Assembly (NCBI GenBank): GCA_044227605.1
Contig: JBGAWJ010000042.1
Span: forward strand, 1 to 12,265
Reading direction: 5' to 3'
DNA: 12,265 nucleotides
DNA from: JAEUKQ01 sp044227605
Lineage (GTDB): Bacteria; Pseudomonadota; Alphaproteobacteria; JAEUKQ01
Below, piece after piece: positions 1-6,373 of this stretch. Within the stretch, counting starts at the first letter, position 1. Every line of letters begins with the position of its first letter. Below the pieces are notes generated by a model. The model was given only the letters and a program-made list of their open reading frames with translations. It did not search any database and was not told where the DNA came from. A program made the translations under genes and the position numbers.

Positions 1-1552
1 GGCCATTGACCCCACGGTCACTTAAATCAAAAGCAGCTTTGTTTAAATCCAGGAAAGAGAAATCATCGGCCTTGGCCGAGATCATCATCACCATGGCGGG
101 CGATCTGCCGCCTTGACCCAACAGAACCCCTGAGGCAAAGGTGGCTACCCCATCATTATTGGTCGTCACTTCTGCTAATTGTTCATTATTAGTTGCGTAT
201 AACTGAACTTTTACTCCGCCAGCGGCCTTACCCGTTTCTAAGGAACGGGCTGCGACTGTCAAGCCATTATCACTGCTGTAGGTACTGATGCCTAAATCCG
301 TTACGATAATCCACTGGGTTGCTAAAGAGTCATAATATTCATTTTCCTCACTGGCAACTGCTTGATCCTTAGTGCCATTTTTGTTGATCACCACTTTGCC
401 AGCAGTTAAAATATAAACGCCCGGTTTTAATTGGTTCTTTACCATCTCTAATAAGGGGATGGAGGTAGTAACCCGTTGATTTTTTTGGCTTTCGATGGTG
501 ACGGTACCGTTCCAAACAAGTTCGCCATACCGGTCAGATATTTCAGTCACATTATATTTTGCAAGGTTGGCAAGAAAATTATAACTGACAAAATCATTTA
601 ATAGATTGCGATCATTAATCCGTAACAATTTTAAATAGGCTTCGTGATAATTTACGGAAATGAGGGGAACACCCGTACTACCGATTTTGGGTAAAACATA
701 GGCAGCATTTTTAAAACCCAGGGAAGATGAGCGGTCTGCCGCTACAATCTCTAACGTCCGATTTCTGGATAGGCCTTCGCCAACCGCATTCGGCAATCCT
801 TTCAAAAGATTGACTTTATATGCTTTCCCATAAGCCAAACCATCAATACATAATGATTTTTCATCTCGAACGGTGACAGAGAATTTAAGTGTTGGCTCAA
901 CCCGTATATAATCAGACCATCTCACCGTATGAATAGTTGATAAATTCTCATTAAAATTGATACAAGCTTGCCGCTCATCCCCCACTTCAACTGTTGTAAT
1001 GTTTTTGGGGTTGAATTCTAAAACTTCTTTTAAATCATTGATTTTTTTAGCGATGACGGTATTGAACTTAAATTCATTCGCTTTGGTGTATAACTCAAGG
1101 GCTTCTTTAGCGCTCGATTGGGTGTTTTCTTTTATAAGCAAATCGGCAATTTTAACCAAAGCGGCAGATTTTTCTGCCTCCGTTAGATCAGTTGATAAAT
1201 GATATAATTGGATATAGGAGGCAACGGCATAATAGGTGTTGTTTACTTTTTCATATAGACTGGCTAGTTGTTGCCAGGTTTTGAGGTTTTTATCATCAAC
1301 CTTTAAAGCCTTTTCGGTATTTCTAATCGCCCCAGATATATCCTTTGCTTTTAAATCATTTTCTGCTTGTTTCAACCAATCAGCAGCACTGATATCCCCG
1401 ACATTATTCCCTTTAATCTTATTCATCAAATATTCGCTACGACTTAACAAATTTTTACTAAATATGCTATTTTGTTGCAAAATTTGAGCAAAACCTTCGG
1501 TGCTGCCATAAGTAAAGAGGATAAAGATAAAAAGAGAAATAATTTTTCTCAT
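1..1552 (-). CDS. Alpha-2-macroglobulin family protein, N-terminal part (runs off the left edge)
   Basis: This frame is open from an ATG at 1552 to the left edge, giving 517 codons with no stop. Bacterial alpha-2-macroglobulins are large periplasmic protease traps, thought to protect the cell when the outer membrane is breached. Residues 1-22 form a signal peptide (MRKIISLFIF, likely cut after GFA) with no lipobox cysteine, so the product is probably soluble and exported rather than a lipoprotein. Residues about 55-160 are helical and TPR-like. From about 190 the family body begins: a Cys198/Cys235 pair, DYIRVEP (214-220), AYVLPKIGSTGVPLISVN (284-301), ATQWIIVTDLGISTYS (411-426), and FLDLNKAAFDLSDRGV (500-515), which I recognise from alphaproteobacterial members. 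AAGGA lies 8 nt before the ATG. The thioester motif, if present, would lie beyond the window. In many proteobacteria the next gene is pbpC, but that cannot be seen here. Confidence 0.88.
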   Translation of the reverse strand, partial: MRKIISLFIFILFTYGSTEGFAQILQQNSIFSKNLLSRSEYLMNKIKGNNVGDISAADWLKQAENDLKAKDISGAIRNTEKALKVDDKNLKTWQQLASLYEKVNNTYYAVASYIQLYHLSTDLTEAEKSAALVKIADLLIKENTQSSAKEALELYTKANEFKFNTVIAKKINDLKEVLEFNPKNITTVEVGDERQACINFNENLSTIHTVRWSDYIRVEPTLKFSVTVRDEKSLCIDGLAYGKAYKVNLLKGLPNAVGEGLSRNRTLEIVAADRSSSLGFKNAAYVLPKIGSTGVPLISVNYHEAYLKLLRINDRNLLNDFVSYNFLANLAKYNVTEISDRYGELVWNGTVTIESQKNQRVTTSIPLLEMVKNQLKPGVYILTAGKVVINKNGTKDQAVASEENEYYDSLATQWIIVTDLGISTYSSDNGLTVAARSLETGKAAGGVKVQLYATNNEQLAEVTTNNDGVATFASGVLLGQGGRSPAMVMMISAKADDFSFLDLNKAAFDLSDRGVNG

Positions 1553-1816
1553 GTCAGGGTTCCTTCAGTAAATTCGCTATAATTTAGGTTAATAAAATTT
1601 CTAATTAATTACTTTAAATCTGCCTTAAATCCATATTCACGTAAAATGATCACTTTAATTTGGATATCATGTATATTAAATTCACAATTGTGTCAAAAAT
1701 ATGTTTACCAAACCGTAATGGATATTCTTCATACTCGCCAACCCTATCAAAAGACATGGTCGTTACGAAATGTGAATAAAAACTTTCCAAAGTAAGCGCA
1801 AGTGGGTTAAAAAATA
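1553..1816. other. Divergent intergenic spacer between the alpha-2-macroglobulin and lytic transglycosylase genes
   Basis: This AT-rich spacer must hold the promoters for both divergent genes, but I find no convincing -35/-10 pair for either. It contains a perfect 10-bp palindrome CACAATTGTG at 1683-1692 and an AT palindrome TAATTAATTA near 1602-1611, either of which could be an operator or chance in AT-rich DNA. The plus-strand gene has only a weak ribosome-binding sequence (AAGTGGG, roughly 10-16 nt before its ATG). No small ORF with a credible ribosome-binding site is seen. Confidence 0.4.
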
Positions 1817-3055
1817 ATGGTTTTTCGTTGGGTTTTATTTAGTATTATCATTGAGATTCTTTTCGCTCCTGGTTTGCTTTTGGCGCAACAGATGTCTTCA
1901 CATAACAAAGATTTTATAGCGTGGATAAACCAGTTCCGACAGGAAGCGTTAGAGGCCGGAATTAGCCCACAAACAGTCGATTTAGCTTTTCATAACATTG
2001 CGTTGTTACCCCAAGCAATAGCCCTTGATCAGAAACAGCCAGAATTTTTACAGAGTTTTAACCAATATTATCAGCTGCGCGTAACCGATAAGATGATTTT
2101 GGAAGCTCGAAATTTACGTTTAAAAAACCGCTCGCTTTTGAACCAACTTTACAAAAACTATGGAATGCCGGAGCAGTATCTCCTAGCCTTTTGGGGACTG
2201 GAGAGTCGTTTTAGTCAAATTATGGGAAATTTCCCTGTTATTCAGGCCTTAGCCACCTTAGCTTTTGAAGGAAGACGGGAGAAGTTTTTTAAAGCTGAGC
2301 TGATAGCAGCCCTCAAAATCATTGATCGTCAATTAATTCCTTTGGAAATATCACCTTTTAAAGGTTCGTGGGCGGGGGCATTTGGGGGCGTTCAATTTAT
2401 CCCCACCACTTTTCTTAAATTTGCCGTTGATTGGGATCAAGATAAGAAAATTGATCTATGGAATAACCCCCAAGATATTTTAGCTTCAGCGGCCAATTAT
2501 TTAAGTGCAATGGGATGGGATAAAAATATTAGCTGGGGGCAAGAAATTATTTTACCCAAGAATTTTCCCTATGAACTGGCGGAAACTGATATTTTAAAAC
2601 CACTGTCATACTGGCAAAGCCTTGGAATTAAAGCCGCTGATACAAAACCTTTCCCTAACAATAATCCGATGGCTGCAGTGTTGATGCCGATGGGTGCCGA
2701 TGGGCCGGTTTTTTTAATATATGCCAATTTTTATCTCATTTTGAAATGGAATAATTCTCTTTACTATGCTTTAACTGTTGGCATTCTAGCTGATAAAATT
2801 GTCGGGTATAAAGGGCTTAGCTGGCGTGCGCCTGCATCCTTACAACCTATATCTTTTAAAGAATTATTATTGGTTCAATGTTATTTGAACCAATCAAATT
2901 TATTGTCAGAAGCAGCTGACGGCAAGTTAGGTATTAAAACGCGCGCAGCAATCAGGGCACTACAAAAAAAACTAGGATTTAAGCAAGACGGCTACCCTAA
3001 CGCAATTCTTGTGCAATATGTTTCATCAAATATTTCTGATGCCTGTAAAAAATAA
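1817..3055 (+). CDS. Lytic murein transglycosylase, MltB family, with C-terminal peptidoglycan-binding domain
   Basis: The product is a 412-residue periplasmic enzyme that cleaves the MurNAc-GlcNAc bond of peptidoglycan, forming 1,6-anhydro-MurNAc ends. Residues 1-23 are a signal peptide ending LLLA before QQ, with no lipobox cysteine, unlike E. coli MltB, so a soluble or loosely attached form is likely. The SLT_2 catalytic domain covers about 30-335. The catalytic glutamate is E129 in FWGLESRFSQ, followed by the family signatures ALATLAFEGRREKFF (144-158), GSWAGAFGGVQFIPTTF (183-199) and ILASAANYLSAMGW (221-234). Residues about 345-405 match a PG_binding_1 fold (DGKLGIKTRAAIRALQKKLG). The length is typical for alphaproteobacterial members with this C-terminal module. 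The start is supported mainly by the signal peptide because the ribosome-binding site is weak. It converges on the TPM gene, and no clear terminator is seen in the 100 bp between them. Confidence 0.93.
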   Translation: MVFRWVLFSIIIEILFAPGLLLAQQMSSHNKDFIAWINQFRQEALEAGISPQTVDLAFHNIALLPQAIALDQKQPEFLQSFNQYYQLRVTDKMILEARNLRLKNRSLLNQLYKNYGMPEQYLLAFWGLESRFSQIMGNFPVIQALATLAFEGRREKFFKAELIAALKIIDRQLIPLEISPFKGSWAGAFGGVQFIPTTFLKFAVDWDQDKKIDLWNNPQDILASAANYLSAMGWDKNISWGQEIILPKNFPYELAETDILKPLSYWQSLGIKAADTKPFPNNNPMAAVLMPMGADGPVFLIYANFYLILKWNNSLYYALTVGILADKIVGYKGLSWRAPASLQPISFKELLLVQCYLNQSNLLSEAADGKLGIKTRAAIRALQKKLGFKQDGYPNAILVQYVSSNISDACKK

Positions 3056-3155
3056 GGCTATCCCTCAAAACATTCTAAAGGCTCTTTTATTTCTTACAGC
3101 ACCTAATGTTAAATGTAAAAGATACCGCCATTTGTTGCAGCAGTAAGCCTAAAAT

Positions 3156-3887
3156 TTACCACTTACCTCTGGCACCGCCGCCGCCGGACGAACCGCCGCG
3201 TCCGGAAAAACCGCTTGACCGGGAACGATTTGATGAAGACGGACCCATCATGGTATTTGGAAATCCCCCTCCACCACCCCCCCCTCTCCGGTTTCTTATA
3301 AAAACCATAATAAGGAAAAAGAATAAAAATGGCCCCAATACAAACCAGGATGTTTCATTATCGCTTTCTTCAGGATTTGCTGAATCACCTGTTGCTACAT
3401 ATTCTCCATCCAACGCCAAAAGGATAGAATTAACCCCGGCCACAACCCCAGCAGGATAGTTGCCTTGTTTAAAAAACGGGACCATTTTTTGTTGAATAAT
3501 ATTATGGCTGATAGCGTCGGTGAGGGTTCCCTCTAATCCATATCCAACCTCAATATCAATTTCTCTGTCATCAATTGCAATTAATAAAAGAACGCCGTTA
3601 TTTTTATCTTTTTGCCCTAATTGCCAGTAACGGAACAATCCGACCGCATATTCGGCGATATCATGACCTTCCAAAGAACGGACAATAGCAACCACTACCT
3701 GATTGGACGTTTTTTGCTCGTGTTTTTCCAGAACGATCGAAAGTTGATCCTTTTGAACAGATGTCAAAATACCCGCCTGGTCAACCACTCGGCCGGTTAA
3801 AGATGGGTAAGTCGGTGGTGCCCCAAAAATATTTGGTGAACTAAGGCTGCTTAAACAAAAAATTAAAAAGGCAAAAATATATTTCAC
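3156..3887 (-). CDS. TPM-domain (YgcG/DUF477) membrane-anchored protein with glycine-rich tail
   Basis: The product is 243 residues. Residues 1-23 form a signal peptide (cut after FGA). The TPM domain spans about 26-165, with the family patterns GRVVDQAGIL (32-41), NQVVVAIVRSLEG (62-74), LLLIAIDDREIDIEVGYGLEG (100-120) and TDAISHNIIQQKMVPFF (123-139). One transmembrane helix follows at about 181-198, then a basic residue cluster and a long Gly/Ser-rich tail ending in tryptophan, a usual finish for this family. TPM proteins are periplasmic domains tethered to the inner membrane. Their biochemical role is poorly defined, though phosphatase activity is reported for the plant thylakoid relative. 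The start is GTG at 3887 with AAGGA 6 nt upstream. It lies 21 bp after lemA, and the lemA/TPM pairing is common in bacteria, so they are probably co-transcribed and may work together at the membrane. Confidence 0.9.
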   Translation of the reverse strand: MKYIFAFLIFCLSSLSSPNIFGAPPTYPSLTGRVVDQAGILTSVQKDQLSIVLEKHEQKTSNQVVVAIVRSLEGHDIAEYAVGLFRYWQLGQKDKNNGVLLLIAIDDREIDIEVGYGLEGTLTDAISHNIIQQKMVPFFKQGNYPAGVVAGVNSILLALDGEYVATGDSANPEESDNETSWFVLGPFLFFFLIMVFIRNRRGGGGGGGFPNTMMGPSSSNRSRSSGFSGRGGSSGGGGARGKW

Positions 3888-3908
3888 GAAATATCCTTTG
3901 GTACAACT

Positions 3909-4559
3909 TTAATTAAACTGTACGGCGGGTGCCGTTTGCGCCGCAGGATCGATGGTGAAGTTAGGCATGGGCTTCGCATCTGGATAAAGCCAGGCGGCAA
4001 TCCAACGCCCGGGAATGGATAATATGGCAGTATTATATTGCTGAACAGCCAGAATAAAATCACGTCTAGCCACCGCAATTCGGTTTTCCGTTCCTTCCAA
4101 TTGGGATTGCAACGTCAAAAAATTTTGATCGGCTTTTAAATTAGGATAGCTTTCGGCAACCGCCATTAACCGGCTAAGGCTGCCTTGCAGCTGCTGTTGG
4201 CTTTCTTGGAAGACCCGCAGTGCTTCAGGATTGGTGAGGGCATCCCCTGATAATTGAATGGTGCCAATTTTCGCCCGCGCTTCCACAACCGCCTGCAAGG
4301 TTGCCTGTTCATGACTAGCATACCCTTTAACCGTGGCTACTAAATTGGGCACTAAATCTGCACGACGTTGATAATTATTTAGAACTTGGCTCCATTTAGC
4401 CTGAACATCTTGCTGATAGGCAGGAATTTTATTTACTTGGGAAAATCCATAGGCTCCCACTGCTATAATAAGCCCCACAATGATGCCCAAAATGAGCCAG
4501 CCTTTTTTAGCAGGTTTTTTTTCAAGATTATCATCAGCTTTCACAATTGTTTTGTACAT
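3909..4559 (-). CDS. lemA: LemA family membrane protein
   Basis: The product is 216 residues. An N-terminal cytoplasmic stretch rich in lysine is followed by a single transmembrane helix at about 20-40, then a helical-bundle LemA domain. Diagnostic family residues are WSQVLNNYQRRADLVPNLV (56-74), TVKGYASHEQATLQAVVEAR (76-95), LMAVAESYPNLKA (131-143) and the arginine-rich TENRIAVARRDF (157-168). The C-terminal SIPGRWIAAWLYPDAKPMPNF region resembles the usual family ending. LemA proteins have no settled biochemical function. In Gram-negative species they often neighbour TPM or M48 peptidase genes. A GGGGGA ribosome-binding site precedes the ATG by about 7 nt. It is the first gene of a probable two-gene operon with the TPM gene just downstream. 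The symbol follows the family name and does not imply the sensor-kinase also once called LemA. Confidence 0.93.
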   Translation of the reverse strand: MYKTIVKADDNLEKKPAKKGWLILGIIVGLIIAVGAYGFSQVNKIPAYQQDVQAKWSQVLNNYQRRADLVPNLVATVKGYASHEQATLQAVVEARAKIGTIQLSGDALTNPEALRVFQESQQQLQGSLSRLMAVAESYPNLKADQNFLTLQSQLEGTENRIAVARRDFILAVQQYNTAILSIPGRWIAAWLYPDAKPMPNFTIDPAAQTAPAVQFN

Positions 4560-4596
4560 TGCAATTTCCCCCTATTTGTTGTTCGCATCTTAACAT

Positions 4597-4818
4597 TTAA
4601 TAAAGAATAATGATAGATATATACGGATATCTTCCTGGAAATTCTGACAAAGAACGATCCCAATATAACGGTTTTAATTTATATGTTTCCCTATACTTTT
4701 TAATCCATTCATTTAATTTTTTTAATTGCTGGCAGGACAAGAAGCCTAGTTGCCAAATTACCTTTAAATAAATGCTTTTGTTGGAAAGGTTTAAAATCAC
4801 TTTAAATTTATTCGGCAT
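4597..4818 (-). CDS. Small hypothetical ORF overlapping the end of maiA (doubtful)
   Basis: A 73-codon frame begins at an ATG inside the last codons of maiA, overlapping it by 11 bp, and fills most of the gap before lemA. The predicted peptide is basic and rich in Leu, Ile, Lys and Tyr with no motif I recognise. No Shine-Dalgarno sequence precedes the ATG, and AT-rich DNA produces such frames by chance. It could be a small protein translationally coupled to maiA or simply noncoding sequence; I lean to the latter. No other feature is seen in 4597-4807, and no clear terminator for maiA either. Confidence 0.2.
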   Translation of the reverse strand: MPNKFKVILNLSNKSIYLKVIWQLGFLSCQQLKKLNEWIKKYRETYKLKPLYWDRSLSEFPGRYPYISIIILY

Positions 4819-5455
4819 CTGGCTGATTTTGGGGAAGAGATTTTATAAAAGCAGGTTGTTTCAAACATTCTTTTTCAATGGCCAGTAAAGTGGGGTATAT
4901 GTCCAAACGACAATGAAAACGCCGGGCGTTATAAAGCTGCGGTATTAAACAAATATCCGCCATACTCACCTGATCCCCGCAGCAAAAAATTCCTTTATAT
5001 CTTGAGGTTGCAATGGTTTCTTCGAGTGGTTTTAAACCTTGTTCAATCCAATATTGGTACCAATCATTCACCCTGTCTTTGGGTTGCAAAAGCTTTTCTT
5101 CCAAATATTTAAGCACCCGCAAATTATTCAACGGATGAATATCACAGGCAATCTGACTGGCAATAGAACGCACATAAGCCCGCTGAGCAGCATCTTTCGG
5201 CAAAATTGCAGGCTTGGGGTAACTTTCCTCAATATATTCCAAAATTGCCAAGGATTGCGTTAGGATATCCCCCCTATCCGTTTCTAAAGCGGGAACTAAT
5301 CCTTGTGGGTTAATTTTTTTATAAGCATCCGTTTTTTGCTGCCCGCCATCTTTGGTTAAATGGATGGGGATCATTTGATAGTCAATGTCTTTGACAGCCA
5401 AGGCTATCCGAACCCTAAAAGCGGCGGAGGAACGAAAATAACTATAAAGCCTCAA
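4808..5455 (-). CDS. maiA: Maleylacetoacetate isomerase (zeta-class glutathione S-transferase)
   Basis: The 215-residue cytosolic enzyme isomerises 4-maleylacetoacetate to 4-fumarylacetoacetate using glutathione, the penultimate step of tyrosine breakdown through homogentisate. The N-terminal thioredoxin-like domain carries the zeta-class active-site motif as SSAAFRVRIAL (9-19). The cysteine of the classic SSC form is replaced by alanine, as is usual in many bacterial members. Glutathione-binding patterns INPQGLVPAL (48-57) and TQSLAILEYIEE (66-77) follow, and the helical C-terminal domain contains IHPLNNLRVLKYL (106-118) and SMADICLIPQLYNARRF (164-180). The start is TTG at 5455, which shares the 4 bases TTGA with the phhA stop. 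AAGG lies 7 nt upstream inside phhA, so translation is probably coupled. The operon partner supports a role in phenylalanine/tyrosine catabolism rather than general detoxification. Confidence 0.93.
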   Translation of the reverse strand: MRLYSYFRSSAAFRVRIALAVKDIDYQMIPIHLTKDGGQQKTDAYKKINPQGLVPALETDRGDILTQSLAILEYIEESYPKPAILPKDAAQRAYVRSIASQIACDIHPLNNLRVLKYLEEKLLQPKDRVNDWYQYWIEQGLKPLEETIATSRYKGIFCCGDQVSMADICLIPQLYNARRFHCRLDIYPTLLAIEKECLKQPAFIKSLPQNQPDAE

Positions 5456-6267
5456 GCGGCAACCTTACGGTCTGAAGGCAGAACGTGACCAGCCGGAGTA
5501 TCTGGCTTATCTTTCAATTCGTCGTAAATTGGCAATAGATTCTGTCTTAATCCTTGGAAAAGCTGTTCAAAACTATCAATTACGAAATAACAATCTTGGT
5601 ATCTATCAATATAATAATCTGTCTGCATCACGCGCTTGAGATCAAAAGATATTCTTTTTGGCTTCGAATCTTCCAAGGAATAAATGGACTCGCCTTTTGA
5701 CGAGACAATCCCTGCCCCGTAAATTCGCAATCCTTCCTTGCGTTTGATCAACCCAAATTCAATCGTATACCAAAATAACCGCGTCAGTTTTTTTAAATTT
5801 CCGCTTTTCAAAGCCTGCAAGCCCGCCTGGCCGTAGGTTTGCATATATTCTGCATAAAAAGGTTGAGTCAGCAATGGCACATGCCCGAACGTATCATGAA
5901 AAACATCTGGTTCTTGCAGATAATCAATCTGATCAGGGCGGCGGATAAAACAAGTGGAGACAAACCTTTTATTAGCCAAATGTTCGAAAAACACTTCATC
6001 CGGGATAATACAAGGCACCGGTACCACTTGCCACCCCGTATGTTTCATTAATATGTCACTTAAACGCCGGAAATCAGGAATCCCATTGGCAGCAACCTTT
6101 AACTTACCCAATCCATCCATAAATTCCGGAGTCGCCCGATTCTTTAAAATTTCTGACTGTCGTTGGAATAAAGTTCTCCACATGGCGTGTTCGGCAGAGG
6201 TATATTTCTCCCAATTTTGGTCAATCGTCCAATCAGGACGGTGTGGAATATCTTGATGCTGCATCAT
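5452..6267 (-). CDS. phhA: Phenylalanine 4-monooxygenase (pterin-dependent phenylalanine hydroxylase)
   Basis: The 271-residue cytosolic non-haem iron enzyme converts L-phenylalanine to L-tyrosine with tetrahydropterin and O2. It has only the catalytic domain, as in other bacterial enzymes. The facial triad is visible: H124 and H129 in PDVFHDTFGHVPLL (120-133) and E170 in LFWYTIEFGL (164-173). Other family residues include AEHAMWRTLFQRQ (25-37) and GWQVVPVPCIIPDEVFFEHLA (78-98). Two adjacent ATG codons (6267 and 6264) can serve as start: GGAG sits 6 nt before the first and GAGG 6 nt before the second. It is the first gene of a two-gene operon with maiA, driven by the promoter at 6314-6342. 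The pterin carbinolamine dehydratase (phhB) that recycles the cofactor is not in the window, nor are the intermediate homogentisate-pathway enzymes. Confidence 0.96.
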   Translation of the reverse strand: MMQHQDIPHRPDWTIDQNWEKYTSAEHAMWRTLFQRQSEILKNRATPEFMDGLGKLKVAANGIPDFRRLSDILMKHTGWQVVPVPCIIPDEVFFEHLANKRFVSTCFIRRPDQIDYLQEPDVFHDTFGHVPLLTQPFYAEYMQTYGQAGLQALKSGNLKKLTRLFWYTIEFGLIKRKEGLRIYGAGIVSSKGESIYSLEDSKPKRISFDLKRVMQTDYYIDRYQDCYFVIDSFEQLFQGLRQNLLPIYDELKDKPDTPAGHVLPSDRKVAA

Positions 6268-6313
6268 AATCCTCTCCGTTCAGGATATTTACATATGTCA
6301 TTCATTTGGGTTC

Positions 6314-6342
6314 ATTATATGCCCTAGGCTTCTGATATGCAA
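6314..6342 (-). promoter_or_regulatory. Probable sigma-70 promoter of the phhA-maiA operon
   Basis: Read on the minus strand, an exact TATAAT (-10) lies at 6319-6314 and TTGCAT (-35, 3 of 6 consensus bases including the key TTG) at 6342-6337, separated by 17 bp. The start of transcription would fall near 6307, leaving a leader of about 40 nt before phhA. Two direct copies of ATATGC (6317-6322 and 6335-6340) overlap the -10 and -35 elements, and a CATATG palindrome lies in the leader at 6292-6297; these could be regulator contacts, which is inference only. Confidence 0.6.
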
Positions 6343-6354
6343 TATAACAAGGTA

Positions 6355-6367
6355 GTTTATAATAAAC
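6355..6367. repeat. 13-bp inverted repeat GTTTAT-A-ATAAAC
   Basis: This perfect palindrome (6-bp arms, 1-bp centre) lies between the valS stop codon and the phhA -35 box. The loop is too short and the stem too AT-rich for a good terminator hairpin. Its position just upstream of the promoter would suit a DNA-binding protein site, but chance in AT-rich DNA is possible. Confidence 0.3.
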
Positions 6368-6373
6368 AGAACT

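Noticed and set aside
957..1487. Two plus-strand frames of about 80 codons
   Set aside because: Both lie antisense within the clearly recognisable alpha-2-macroglobulin coding sequence.
3106..3459. Plus-strand 117-codon frame with long proline runs
   Set aside because: It lies antisense to the TPM gene; the prolines are the complement of that gene's glycine codons, and no ribosome-binding site or family match is seen.
3884..4078. Minus-strand 64-codon frame
   Set aside because: It overlaps lemA in another frame and has no motif; lemA explains the sequence.
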